From DAIOFH01 sp036745875 (GTDB lineage Bacteria > Planctomycetota > SZUA-567), in NCBI GenBank assembly GCA_036745875.1, contig DAIOFH010000026.1, positions 1-37,911 of the forward strand: DNA of 37,911 nucleotides, read 5' to 3'. The position numbers and the translations under genes were made by a program. This document shows positions 15,579-24,138 of the stretch, piece by piece; position 1 is the first letter of the stretch, and every line of letters starts with the position of its first letter. The notes under the pieces are model-generated. The model was not told the origin of the DNA. It was given only the letters and a program-made list of their open reading frames with translations, and ran no database searches.

Positions 15579-16328
15579 CTAGCTATTCGCAGACCCAAAC
15601 AAACTCTCGCATAATTGCTTCTCGAAACGCAACGCTTTGTCGTAGTCCGGGTATGTTGTCTCCATGAGTTTAAATATGCTTCCGTGAATATCCCGCCTGC
15701 CGTCGGGTTTTTCACCTATGCCCAAAACCTCGTGAAGCATTTCGTGGAAGAGGACAAACTCCACAAAGTAACGGGGTATATCGGGAGAGTCGAGTTTACG
15801 GTTCATGATTATCATGTTCCGGCTCGCATCATAGCAGGCGAAGCGGATAGAGCGGATGTTCTTCCGCTTGGACTTCCTCCCCCACGCCACCTGGGCGGTG
15901 GAGCGGTTGCCGAGATAAAGGAGATTCAACTCCTTGGCGTAGCCTGCGAGATCGTGATGCTCCCCCTTCCCCTCGACCTGAACCGGGCGTTTTACCTGTG
16001 CCGCCCGGTACGCCAGGGAACTGTTTTCGTCATTGATCCGCTGGTCGACAAACGCCTGAATGGCCTGACGGCTCGTTCCCCTGCCAGTGATCATCCCTGC
16101 GATCTCGTCCAAGACTTCAGCCGTAGCACTCAGGAATATCCCCTGCAGCCGCACCTCGAATACCCCAGGCTCCAGCCGCTTGACGGAAATCATGCGTCGG
16201 CGATTGCCCGTTACGAAGATGAGTATCCGCACTCCCGTCCGACGAGCAAGTTCATCGTGGAGTTCCTGTACCGAATATTTTCCCGAGGAAATGAGCATGT
16301 TGAGAGTGTTTGCCTTTCGAAAAGCCAT
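15579..16328 (-). CDS. SprT-like zinc metalloprotease domain protein
   Basis: The C-terminal 90 residues contain HEMLH (the HExxH zinc and catalytic motif), a following IHGSIFKLMETTYPDY with the third zinc-ligand His, and a helical end. This is the arrangement of SprT/Wss1-like and related small zinc metallopeptidases. The N-terminal 100 residues (predicted alpha/beta, with a stretch around ILIFVTGNRRRMISV) are not recognised. No signal peptide is seen, so it should be cytoplasmic. The ATG at 16328 lacks a clear ribosome binding site; it is 14 bases after the acyl-CoA synthetase stop and probably translated from the same mRNA. The substrate is unknown. SprT-like proteins elsewhere act on DNA-protein crosslinks, but that cannot be assumed here. 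Confidence 0.75.
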   Translation of the reverse strand: MAFRKANTLNMLISSGKYSVQELHDELARRTGVRILIFVTGNRRRMISVKRLEPGVFEVRLQGIFLSATAEVLDEIAGMITGRGTSRQAIQAFVDQRINDENSSLAYRAAQVKRPVQVEGKGEHHDLAGYAKELNLLYLGNRSTAQVAWGRKSKRKNIRSIRFACYDASRNMIIMNRKLDSPDIPRYFVEFVLFHEMLHEVLGIGEKPDGRRDIHGSIFKLMETTYPDYDKALRFEKQLCESLFGSANS

Positions 16329-16342
16329 ACGGCGAAGCGGTG

Positions 16343-18019
16343 CTATCCAGCTTGCGTCTTTTCCTTTTCAACTAGTTCCGCAGCCATCTCGCGCAGCTTG
16401 AATTTCATGATCTTGCCGCTCGTAGTGAGGGGATATTCGTCTATCATCCACACGTGGGCCGGCACTTTATACGGCGCGATCTTGGCGCGGCAGAAATCCT
16501 GTATGTCTTCCGCCTTCAGGTCGGAACCCGGATGCAGGATGACAAAGGCGCACACGGCTTCGCCGAATTTGGCGTCGGGGATGCCGACCACCTGGACATC
16601 CCTGATGCCGTCCATTTTATAGAGGAATTCTTCAACTTCTCTCGGATAGACGTTTTCGCCTCCGCGAATGATCATGTCTTTCAAACGGCCGGTGACGCGG
16701 TAATAGCCGTATTCATCCACCGTCCCAAGGTCGCCGGAATGCAAGAAGCCATCCTTGTCGATAGCCTTTGCCGTTTCCTCCGGCATTTTGTAATAGCCTT
16801 TCATGACATTGTGGCCGCGGCAGCACAGTTCGCCCTGGGTGTGTGGACCGACTTCCTTCCCGGTCTCCGGATCGATCAGCTTGACTTCGATGCCGGGCAT
16901 GGCCTGGCCGATCGTCGCAACCTTCCGTTCCAGGGTATCGTCCGCCGAAGTCATGGTCATGGCCGGGCTCGTTTCCGTGAGGCCGTAAGTAATGGTGAGG
17001 TCCGTCAGGTTCATCATGGAGACCGCCTTTTCCATCCATTCGATCGGGCACGGAGAACCGGCCATAATCCCCGTTCGCAACGTCGACAGGTCGAACTTGT
17101 CGAACAAGTCGTGGGTCATCTCCGAAATGAACATGGTGGGAACGCCGTAAAGGGCGGTACACCTCTCCTTTTCGACAGCGGCTAACACTTCCAGCACATC
17201 GAACTGCTCAAGGATGACGACGGTACCGCCGTGCGTGAGCGTACCCATCATGCCAAGCGAAATGCCGAAACAATGGAAAAGGGGCACAGGAATGCAGAGG
17301 CGGTCATTTTTTGTGAATTTCTGGCGCTCGCCGACGACCCACCCGTTGTTGAGCAGGTTCCTGTGGGTGAGCATAACGCCTTTCGGATAGCCGGTTGTGC
17401 CGGAGGTGTACTGCATGTTCACCACATCAGTGTTCTTGATCCCGGCCATCGCCTTTTCGAGCTCGTCATCGGTCGAGTGCGCGCCGAGGGTGAGCAGTTC
17501 GTTCGTATTGTACATGCCGCGGTGCTTTTCCGGCCCCATGTAGATGACGGCTTGCAGAACAGGGAACTTCTCCGACTTCACCCTTCTGGTAAAGCTGCTT
17601 GTTTCCCTGAGCTCGGGCGCGATTTCATAGAGGATGTCGATATAGCTGTAGTTGCCGCCCTTGTAGCCGTCCACAAGGGCGAGGGCTTTCATGTCGGACT
17701 GCTGGACGACATACTCGAGTTCGTGGCTTTTATAATAGGTGTTGATCGTCACCGGCACCGCACCCATCTTGGCCGCGCCGAAAAAGTAGGTGAGCCAGTC
17801 GGGGACATTGCGGGCCCAGATGCCGATATGGTCGCCAGGCTTGATGCCGATGGCTAGAAGGCCTTTGGCAAGATTGGTCGCGCGTTCGTTGAACTGACGA
17901 TAACTGAACCTGAGATCGCGATCGGGATAGACGATAAAATCGCGGTCGGGGTCCTCCGCCGTCATCTTGTCGAGAAACTGGCCCATCGTCAAATCGGTAT
18001 AAATGCCGTCTTCGGTCAT
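16343..18019 (-). CDS. AMP-dependent acyl-CoA synthetase
   Basis: Activates a carboxylic acid with ATP and ligates it to coenzyme A. The 558 residues have the ANL-superfamily motifs: the phosphate loop YTSGTTGYPKGV, YGLTETSP, GELCCRG, the hinge region SGDLGTVDEYGYY...GRLKDMI, and near the end the catalytic Lys in TTSGKIMKFKLRE. Closest in overall look to medium- or long-chain fatty acid (FadD-like) members; the substrate cannot be fixed from sequence. The ATG at 18019 has AAGGAG 5 bases upstream. It lies between a thioesterase and a SprT-like protease on one apparent transcript. With the thioesterase it could set acyl-CoA pools (inference). Confidence 0.92.
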   Translation of the reverse strand: MTEDGIYTDLTMGQFLDKMTAEDPDRDFIVYPDRDLRFSYRQFNERATNLAKGLLAIGIKPGDHIGIWARNVPDWLTYFFGAAKMGAVPVTINTYYKSHELEYVVQQSDMKALALVDGYKGGNYSYIDILYEIAPELRETSSFTRRVKSEKFPVLQAVIYMGPEKHRGMYNTNELLTLGAHSTDDELEKAMAGIKNTDVVNMQYTSGTTGYPKGVMLTHRNLLNNGWVVGERQKFTKNDRLCIPVPLFHCFGISLGMMGTLTHGGTVVILEQFDVLEVLAAVEKERCTALYGVPTMFISEMTHDLFDKFDLSTLRTGIMAGSPCPIEWMEKAVSMMNLTDLTITYGLTETSPAMTMTSADDTLERKVATIGQAMPGIEVKLIDPETGKEVGPHTQGELCCRGHNVMKGYYKMPEETAKAIDKDGFLHSGDLGTVDEYGYYRVTGRLKDMIIRGGENVYPREVEEFLYKMDGIRDVQVVGIPDAKFGEAVCAFVILHPGSDLKAEDIQDFCRAKIAPYKVPAHVWMIDEYPLTTSGKIMKFKLREMAAELVEKEKTQAG

Positions 18020-18070
18020 ACTCACTCCTTATAAAGCCAATAGTCAATAGTCGAAATTAATAGCCGCTTT

Positions 18071-18511
18071 TTACAACACGGGAAATCTTCCCGAACGGCT
18101 GCGGGGCGGATGGCTGTCTTCCGGGATCAGGTGCTTTTCCAGCTCATCCCGAATTTCCTGCGGTATCGGCATGGATTTTCCATTGGCAAAATCGTAGTGG
18201 ACAATGGTGGAATCGCCTTTCGCACCGAGACTACCGGCCTGCCAGGCTTCCTGGTAGACCGTAATGGACGAACGCCCCACTTTTTTGACATATGTCCGGA
18301 TCTCGATATCAGCGCCAAAGCGCATCTGTCCGACAAAGTCAACCGTGATCCTCGCCATTATAAGACAAAAGTTGTCATAATCCAATACCGGCATGAAAAT
18401 TCGACAAAGCGGATCGCGCCCAAGCTCGAACCATTCCGGCAGCGCGCAATTATTGATATGCCGCAAGGCATCGGCATCGCCGAAACGGGGCGTAACGGTT
18501 TTTACCCACAT
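18071..18511 (-). CDS. 4-hydroxybenzoyl-CoA thioesterase family (YbgC-like) hotdog thioesterase
   Basis: The 146-residue single hotdog-fold protein begins with the family signature RFGDADALRHINNCALPEWFE, where the Asp of DADALRHINN is the catalytic position. It continues with the strand RITVDFVGQMRFGADIEI typical of acyl-CoA thioesterases. It is predicted to hydrolyse acyl-CoA thioesters. It precedes an acyl-CoA synthetase by 51 bases, suggesting a make-and-break pair acting on the same acyl groups. Start at 18511 with GAGG 7 bases upstream. A terminator-like hairpin lies just ahead, so expression may be by readthrough from the rsbV side. Confidence 0.88.
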   Translation of the reverse strand: MWVKTVTPRFGDADALRHINNCALPEWFELGRDPLCRIFMPVLDYDNFCLIMARITVDFVGQMRFGADIEIRTYVKKVGRSSITVYQEAWQAGSLGAKGDSTIVHYDFANGKSMPIPQEIRDELEKHLIPEDSHPPRSRSGRFPVL

Positions 18512-18528
18512 GCTGGTTCCTCATAGCC

Positions 18529-18563
18529 AAAAGAGAACCGCTCCGGGATAACGCCCGGAACGG
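18529..18563 (-). terminator. terminator or attenuator between rsbV and the thioesterase gene
   Basis: Minus-strand CCGTTCCGGG pairs with CCCGGAGCGG (10 bp with one G-T wobble) around a 6-base loop, followed by TTCTCTTTT. It ends the rimO-rsbU-rsbV unit. The next ATG lies only 18 bases beyond and no promoter fits in between, so partial readthrough is likely. Confidence 0.8.
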
Positions 18564-18581
18564 CGGCGATTCAACAAACAA

Positions 18582-18595
18582 TTGACAATTATCAA
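18582..18595. promoter_or_regulatory. near-palindrome TTGACAATTATCAA
   Basis: A 14-base imperfect palindrome lies 7 bases past the rsbV stop and upstream of the thioesterase terminator. It might be an operator, but nothing else supports this. Confidence 0.2.
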
Positions 18596-18602
18596 CCGGG
18601 TT

Positions 18603-18959
18603 TTATGTTATTTTCGACAATTCCTTTTTCGCGGCGTCAATAGACTCCACAAGGTTCAACGCTTCCGCAACTCCCAGAACATCGATGATCTCCTTGACGT
18701 CGCCCACGGGATTGATCAGCATAAACTTGCCCTTGCGTTCGCGAAGCGTCTCGGCAAGGTTGACAAACAGCCCTAGCCCAGCACTGGACACTGATTCCAA
18801 GCCGGATACATCTGCGCCAAGGCCGATGATACCGCTTTCAAGAAGGCGGTTGATCTCGTCCTCCATGTGCTCGAAAGTCGCGGACTCGAGCTGGCCGCTT
18901 ATTTTCATCAGGCCGTTTTTCGCGCCCAGCGGCTGGCTGTTCACCTTGATTTCCGGCAT
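18603..18959 (-). CDS. STAS-domain anti-sigma factor antagonist (RsbV-like)
   Basis: A 118-residue single STAS domain. In partner switching, an unphosphorylated antagonist binds an anti-sigma kinase and so frees its target. The domain core ADVSGLESVSSAGLGLFVNL (50-69) contains the phospho-acceptor loop in the variant form SSAG, where SpoIIAA/RsbV have DSSG. Which serine is modified cannot be fixed. It follows the RsbU-type phosphatase by 21 bases, which would dephosphorylate it. No RsbW-type kinase gene is in the window. Confidence 0.92.
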   Translation of the reverse strand: MPEIKVNSQPLGAKNGLMKISGQLESATFEHMEDEINRLLESGIIGLGADVSGLESVSSAGLGLFVNLAETLRERKGKFMLINPVGDVKEIIDVLGVAEALNLVESIDAAKKELSKIT

Positions 18960-18980
18960 ATTCCATCCCTGTGCATGAGT

Positions 18981-20891
18981 TTATTTTTTTGTGGTTTCCA
19001 TCACCTTGAAGGTGACAATGGTGACATCATCGCGATATGACGCCGCGCCGCGGTGCCGGTCGAGATCGGCCAGAAGTTCCCCAACAAAATCCTTGGACGG
19101 CAGGTTGCGGTGGCGGCGCAGGAACTCCTGGAGACGCTTGTCCGAATACTCCTCGTTCTCGAGGTTCGCGCATTCCACCACGCCGTCAGTATAAACAAGC
19201 ACCCTGTCGCCTTCACCGAGGCTCACCGTCTGTTCCTTGATCGAACGCTGGAAAATCGGACCCTGGTCGAAGCCAAGCGCGATGCCGCCGGGGTTCACCA
19301 GTTCCACGGAACCGTCCGCCCTGCCGATCAAGAGCGGGTTATGCCCCGCGGATGCGCAGGTCATCAGTTTCCTGATCGGATCGTAGACGAGGTAGTATGC
19401 GGTGACAAACATTCCGCGTGGAATATCCACGCTGAGGATGGCATTGACCCGGGTCAGCGTTTCGGCGGAAGACAGGCCGCCGGGCGCTACAAAGCGAAGG
19501 ATGGCGCGGGTCGTCGACATCACGAGAGCTGCCGGGATCGACTTCCCCGACGCATCCGCGACAACCATGCCCATATGCTGGCTGTCCACCGGGAGAAAAT
19601 CGTAATAGTCGCCGCCGATTTCCTTGGCCGGGCGGTAGAAGGCATACATGTCAAGGCCACGAATGCGCGGGGTCTGCGGCGGCAGCAGGCTGTTCTGGAT
19701 GCTTTTCGCCACCGCGAGGTCGCTTTCCAGGCGGTTCGCTTCCATCGCGTTCAGCCGCGCCACCCGCAACCGCTCGGCCATGGAGTTGAAAGCCTGGGCA
19801 AGCATGCCGATTTCATCGTTGCCGGTGATGGACGAACGCCGCGTGAGATCGCCCTCGGCAATGGCGTACATGTCCATGGTGACCCGCTTCAGGGGCACGG
19901 TTACCCGCCTCGCCGACAGCCATGCCAGCACCGCCATGATAATGCAAAGGAGTGCGGACATAATGACCATGAGGACAATAAAGCCGCGTCGTTCGTAGTT
20001 GAGGTGGTCGATACGGAACAAAACGACAGCTGCCCCGATGCGGTTCGGGTTCAGGGCATTCCTGGTTATCGGCACGATGACCCGCATCACCTGTCCGTGA
20101 CCCAGGTCGGCGGGATAATCGGTGATAATATGAGCCTGTTCCTCCTCGTCTTCGACAGTCTCGGAGGTGGTGGGTCGCCCGCGGACAATGCGCCAGGCGC
20201 TCGGGGTGGCAAGCGGGTTTTGCTGATGCAGGTTTATGCTGGCGGCGACAGGTTCGCCCGAAAGGTCGATAATGTAGGCGGCAAGCATTTCGTCCCTGTC
20301 GACATCCGAAATGTCGTCTACCCCCCAGTCGGCGAGGTTCAGGAGTTCCGCCTGTTCTTCCGCGCTGCGCAGCCGCTCCACCGAAGCCATCGCGTCCGGC
20401 TCTTCGCCGACCAACAGAGCCCATTTGTTGTCGCTGATAAAGCCGCCCGTAACCAGCCAGTGTTCATCGACGCGCCAGGACCCGGCGGTGTCGTACTCAG
20501 GATGCTCGCGCAGGAACTGGTTGCGGCAGGAGATAAGTATCCTGCCGTATTTGGAAAGAGTCTTGACCATGGGATAGGCGCGGCTCTTGATATCGTTATA
20601 TTGGAACTCGGCGACCTTACCATGGGCGATATAGATGAAGATGATGAGGAAAATAAGGAGAGCACCGACGACGGGAGCTGTGATTTTGGACGCCAGTCCC
20701 CAGTTTGTGGTCTGGCTGTGCATCCTTAGCGACCCGGCTGTCGAGTAGAAGGAACGGTCAATGGGCGACTCGTCGCGTCCGGACAGGTCAATAGCCTCCC
20801 TTGTCGTCAAGGGACGAAAATGCGTACTGTCGGCATCATCGTGTTCCGGGCCGAAGTGAAATCTGCCTGATTCACCGTGTTGTTGCGCCAT
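18981..20891 (-). CDS. membrane-bound RsbU-type PP2C serine phosphatase with HAMP domain
   Basis: Predicted to sense an external or membrane signal and dephosphorylate the neighbouring STAS protein. In the 636 residues: a hydrophilic N-terminus (1-65), TM1 (68-90), a periplasmic sensor of about 210 residues (91-300), TM2 (303-327), HAMP (328-378), a short coil, and a SpoIIE/PP2C domain (about 395-632). Metal-site aspartates stand in GGDYYDF (D428), ADASGKS (D446), YTDGVVE and RDDVTIV. The periplasmic part has no family that I recognise by eye. The gene lies 49 bases after rimO and 21 before the STAS gene. The ATG at 20891 has GGAA upstream. Confidence 0.93.
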   Translation of the reverse strand: MAQQHGESGRFHFGPEHDDADSTHFRPLTTREAIDLSGRDESPIDRSFYSTAGSLRMHSQTTNWGLASKITAPVVGALLIFLIIFIYIAHGKVAEFQYNDIKSRAYPMVKTLSKYGRILISCRNQFLREHPEYDTAGSWRVDEHWLVTGGFISDNKWALLVGEEPDAMASVERLRSAEEQAELLNLADWGVDDISDVDRDEMLAAYIIDLSGEPVAASINLHQQNPLATPSAWRIVRGRPTTSETVEDEEEQAHIITDYPADLGHGQVMRVIVPITRNALNPNRIGAAVVLFRIDHLNYERRGFIVLMVIMSALLCIIMAVLAWLSARRVTVPLKRVTMDMYAIAEGDLTRRSSITGNDEIGMLAQAFNSMAERLRVARLNAMEANRLESDLAVAKSIQNSLLPPQTPRIRGLDMYAFYRPAKEIGGDYYDFLPVDSQHMGMVVADASGKSIPAALVMSTTRAILRFVAPGGLSSAETLTRVNAILSVDIPRGMFVTAYYLVYDPIRKLMTCASAGHNPLLIGRADGSVELVNPGGIALGFDQGPIFQRSIKEQTVSLGEGDRVLVYTDGVVECANLENEEYSDKRLQEFLRRHRNLPSKDFVGELLADLDRHRGAASYRDDVTIVTFKVMETTKK

Positions 20892-20940
20892 TTGTCATTC
20901 CATGGAAAATATGTTCACAACCATGAACCTCGAAACGCTT

Positions 20941-22317
20941 TCATGATTTCCGCTTTTTCCCTTGTACGCGGCGTTTTTTTCCAGCGGCGTTCCCGCCGTC
21001 CTTTTGCACAGTCTCGGCCAATAAATCATACCCTTCACGCCCGACAATGCAAGCGTTTACAAACCCTCCCGGTTTGCATCCCCTGCCTTTGACGAAGATT
21101 ATTCCGTCGGCATCGGGCGCTTCATGAATGCTTCGCGCCTCGAACCAACCGTCCCCCGCGACTTGGTCGACAAGAAGACGTTCGGTTCCCCTGACCCGCG
21201 AATCAAGCCAATTGAACGCGCTTTTCTGCTGTGCGGCAAGCAAAATCTCCCTCCGGCTCTCACCTATACCATCGAATAGCCTGCCAGGAAAAGTCGAGGC
21301 TCGGGTCCCAATTTCGGGCGACCAGGAAAAAACGCCCATCTGCTGGATCATCCCGCTTTCAGCCAAACTGAGAAGCTCCCGGAAATCTTCCTCCGTTTCG
21401 CCGGGGAAGCCGGTCATTAAGGTGGTGCGGACGGTGAAGTCCTTGCCCTTAAAGCGGTCCAGTATCTCGTAGACCCGGTCCTTGCCGTATCCCCTGCCCA
21501 TAGCCGTAAGCATATTGTCCGATACATGCTGGAAAGGAATGTCCAGGTAACGGCACAACCGCTGTTCAGCCAGTAGCATATCTACCAGGCCGCACCCGAT
21601 GTGGGCGGGATGGGCATACAACAGCCGCAGCCTGGGCACCGATACCGCCCTGAGCAGCGCTTCCATCAGGGACTCGATAGTCGCACCGCCCGCGAGATCC
21701 CGGCCGTAGCAGGTCGTGTCCTGGCTGATGACTATGATTTCCTGCACCCCCTGGTCCTCGAGGGTTTTCGCTTCATCGACAATTGCATGTGGTTCGCGGC
21801 TGCGGAATCCGCCACGAATGCCCGGAATGGCACAATAGGCGCAGTGGTTGTCGCAGCCGTCTGAAATTTTCAGATACGCGTACGATTGCGGGGTGGAAAG
21901 GAGGCGCGCTCCCTCGTAGGGACGTGACGGCTTGCCGATACCGAGAATCCCGCGAACAGAGGAGTCGACCAGGTTCCTGACGGCGGAGCCGAGGGTGTCG
22001 TATATTTCCAATCCCCAAACAGCGTCCAGTTGCGGATGTTTGGCGGACATTTCCTCGGGAAAGCGCTCGGAAAGGCAGCCCATGATCGCCACCTTGATCC
22101 TGTTTCCCGACTTTTTCTTCAAGGCAAGCATTTCCCTGACAACGTCGTCCGCCTCGTCTCTGGCGGACTGGATGAAGCCGCAGGAATTGACAAGCACTAC
22201 GTCCGCGTCGGACGGATCGACCGCCAGGTCAAACCCTTCGCCAAGCAACTTCGCCAGCGCCATCTCGGCGTCGACCATGTTTTTGGCGCAACCCAGGCTA
22301 ACCATTGAAACAAGCAT
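20941..22317 (-). CDS. rimO: ribosomal protein S12 methylthiotransferase RimO
   Basis: RimO adds a methylthio group to an aspartate of ribosomal protein S12, using two iron-sulfur clusters and SAM. The 458 residues show the N-terminal MTTase cysteines in VSLGCAKN, NSCGF and MGCLSERF, then the radical-SAM motif CDNHCAYC followed by AIPGIRGGFRSR, which is characteristic of RimO rather than MiaB. A C-terminal TRAM-like region ends in a strongly basic tail (GKKRRVQGKKRKS). It has its own predicted promoter, then reads into the RsbU and RsbV genes; the pairing of ribosome modification with partner switching may be incidental. Confidence 0.95.
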   Translation of the reverse strand: MLVSMVSLGCAKNMVDAEMALAKLLGEGFDLAVDPSDADVVLVNSCGFIQSARDEADDVVREMLALKKKSGNRIKVAIMGCLSERFPEEMSAKHPQLDAVWGLEIYDTLGSAVRNLVDSSVRGILGIGKPSRPYEGARLLSTPQSYAYLKISDGCDNHCAYCAIPGIRGGFRSREPHAIVDEAKTLEDQGVQEIIVISQDTTCYGRDLAGGATIESLMEALLRAVSVPRLRLLYAHPAHIGCGLVDMLLAEQRLCRYLDIPFQHVSDNMLTAMGRGYGKDRVYEILDRFKGKDFTVRTTLMTGFPGETEEDFRELLSLAESGMIQQMGVFSWSPEIGTRASTFPGRLFDGIGESRREILLAAQQKSAFNWLDSRVRGTERLLVDQVAGDGWFEARSIHEAPDADGIIFVKGRGCKPGGFVNACIVGREGYDLLAETVQKDGGNAAGKKRRVQGKKRKS

Positions 22318-22356
22318 TTATGATAACCCCACATATAACTGTGACAGTAAACAAGA

Positions 22357-22380
22357 AGGGAACCTTACAAAAGGTTCCCT
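22357..22380 (-). promoter_or_regulatory. 5' stem-loop of the rimO transcript
   Basis: A perfect 10-bp stem (AGGGAACCTT / AAGGTTCCCT) with a 4-base loop, starting about 2 to 4 bases after the predicted rimO transcription start. It could stabilise the 5' end. If transcripts from the TPR gene reach it, it may also act as a weak terminator, since TTCTTGTTT follows. Confidence 0.55.
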
Positions 22381-22388
22381 ATCTCTAT

Positions 22389-22417
22389 ATTATCACATAT
22401 AAATGCCGGGTTTGCAA
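22389..22417 (-). promoter_or_regulatory. promoter for rimO-rsbU-rsbV
   Basis: On the minus strand TTGCAA, 17 bases, GATAAT, with an extended TGT before the -10 box. The spacing is optimal. It fires into the leader hairpin of rimO. Confidence 0.6.
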
Positions 22418-22422
22418 CTATT

Positions 22423-22441
22423 CATTTTCCGATTGAAAATG
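22423..22441 (-). terminator. weak AT-rich hairpin after the TPR gene
   Basis: CATTTTC and GAAAATG pair over 7 bp with a 5-base loop, directly beyond the stop codon of the TPR gene. There is no clear T run, so termination would be weak. Confidence 0.3.
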
Positions 22442-22442
22442 A

Positions 22443-24008
22443 TCAGCGGGTACGCCAGCGGCGAAGGACGCTCGCAGTCTCGCGCTCGCTCTTGGCCTGG
22501 TCGGCCTTACCCATTTTGTCGAAAAGGTTTGCCCGCATGAGACGCGGGAACGGATCGGAAGGATCGATAGCCAACGCGTTGTCATATTCTTTTTCGGCGC
22601 TCGCATAAGCGCCGACGCTTTCATAATACTCGGCCAGCCTCAGATGCGGCTCAACATCGTTCGGCGACAGTTCCGCAACGACGCGGTATTCCCTCTCCGC
22701 CGCCTCGGCTTTGCCGGATTCAAACAGCAGGTCCGCCCGAAGAAGCAGGAGTGCCTGCGCCTCGGTGTGGTTGGCGATTTCCCTTTCGAGAAGGCGCAGC
22801 GCAGTCGCATCGTCGCCGGAGTCGGCGATCGAACGTATCCAGCGGGCGATTAGGTCCGGTTCTTCCGGATTCAACCGCACCGCAGTCGCGAAATCGGCGG
22901 TGGAGCCAAAGGCGTCTCCCTGCCTGCTTCTGAGTTCGCCGCGAGCGAGAATCGCCTCGACGAGATCGCCGTCAAGCGCAATTGCTCGGGTCAGGTCGCG
23001 CATGGCCTCGCTGTAGCGGCCGATTTCCATATTCAGAACGCCCCTGGAAGCGTGGATGTCGGGATTTGCGGGATCAAGGGCGAGCGCCCTGCCGCAATCC
23101 TCGACAGCCTCCTCCCTCCTGCCGGCAAGCGCAAGCGCTTCGGCGCGGCCAAGATACACTTCCGCGTCGTCGGTGCCGTTTCCTATGGCCTTGGTATAGG
23201 CATCAATCGATTCACGGACTTTTCCGGAACGCCAGGCAGCTTCGCCAAGGCCGCACAATGCCCGCAAATTGCCGGGTTCGATGTCTGCCACGCGGCGAAA
23301 ATCCAGGCACGCCTCTTCGTAGCGGTTGTCTCCGAGGAGAAGATTGCCGCGCTCTATACGGGAACGCACATGGTCGGGAGCGAGACACAGGGAGCGGTTC
23401 AGTTCGTTCATGGCCGATTCGAAATCATTTCCTTTGATAAAGACAAGGGCCTTGACCAGTCTGGCGTCCGGGTTGTTGCCGTGTTTTTGCAGGATGATTT
23501 CGGCGATGCGCAGCGCCTTGCCGGATTCGCCCTGCTCGAGGAAAGTCTCGGCGAGGGAAGCCATGGCTTCAGGGTTGTCGGGATCGAGTTCGATGGCGCG
23601 GCGATAACTTTCGCCGGCTTCCGCGAAATTGCCTGCGTTTGCCTGGACATCGCCCCGAATAAGAAATGTTCGATGCCAGAAAGGATCGATGGATTCGGCG
23701 CGCTCCAACATTGCCATGGCATCGGAAAGGCGTTTCTCTGCGGCGAAGATCTGCGCAGCCATCACACAGGGCTCGGGATTGGCGGGATCGAGCCTCATCG
23801 CAGCGTCAAGATCCTGCATCGCCTCGCCGAAACAGGATTGGCGGCGGTAAAAGTCCGCCCTGCTGATCCTCGGTTCCACCTCGTCCGGCCCCGCTTTTAC
23901 CGCCAGGGCCAGCTCCGCAAGAGCATGGGCGGCCAAACCCTCCGCTTGATAGTATTCGGCCTTTTTCAAATATTTGGCGGAACCTTCGTTCCGTGGCGTC
24001 TTACTCAT
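22443..24008 (-). CDS. tetratricopeptide-repeat protein
   Basis: The 521-residue protein is TPR-like throughout. About 14 repeats of roughly 34 residues are visible with the usual pattern (for example YRRAIELDPDNPEAMASLAE, DCGRALALDPANPDIHASRG, YDNALAIDPSDPFPRLMRAN). No signal peptide, membrane segment or enzymatic domain is seen, so it is a cytoplasmic scaffold with an unknown partner. It stands between dxs and rimO. The upstream gap of 130 bases carries only an inverted repeat. The ATG at 24008 has a poor ribosome binding site (GGGA close by). Confidence 0.9.
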   Translation of the reverse strand: MSKTPRNEGSAKYLKKAEYYQAEGLAAHALAELALAVKAGPDEVEPRISRADFYRRQSCFGEAMQDLDAAMRLDPANPEPCVMAAQIFAAEKRLSDAMAMLERAESIDPFWHRTFLIRGDVQANAGNFAEAGESYRRAIELDPDNPEAMASLAETFLEQGESGKALRIAEIILQKHGNNPDARLVKALVFIKGNDFESAMNELNRSLCLAPDHVRSRIERGNLLLGDNRYEEACLDFRRVADIEPGNLRALCGLGEAAWRSGKVRESIDAYTKAIGNGTDDAEVYLGRAEALALAGRREEAVEDCGRALALDPANPDIHASRGVLNMEIGRYSEAMRDLTRAIALDGDLVEAILARGELRSRQGDAFGSTADFATAVRLNPEEPDLIARWIRSIADSGDDATALRLLEREIANHTEAQALLLLRADLLFESGKAEAAEREYRVVAELSPNDVEPHLRLAEYYESVGAYASAEKEYDNALAIDPSDPFPRLMRANLFDKMGKADQAKSERETASVLRRWRTR

Positions 24009-24138
24009 ATATCCCGTTAATCCTCAATGGAAAGAATAGAATAAAATCTGACGTCTGAGAGATTAACCGATACTTTTTGCCGGTCAATAGGCAAAAAAAA
24101 ACTTCCGGTATGAGTGGATTGCACTGCATTATGTGCTA
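24009..24138. other. dxs-TPR gap with inverted repeat
   Basis: TTTTTGCC (24074-24081) and GGCAAAAA (24090-24097) pair over 8 bp around an 8-base loop. On the minus strand a run of nine T precedes the stem instead of following it, so it is not a standard terminator for dxs. A weak promoter-like TTAATC-N17-TATTCT for the TPR gene is possible. Confidence 0.3.
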
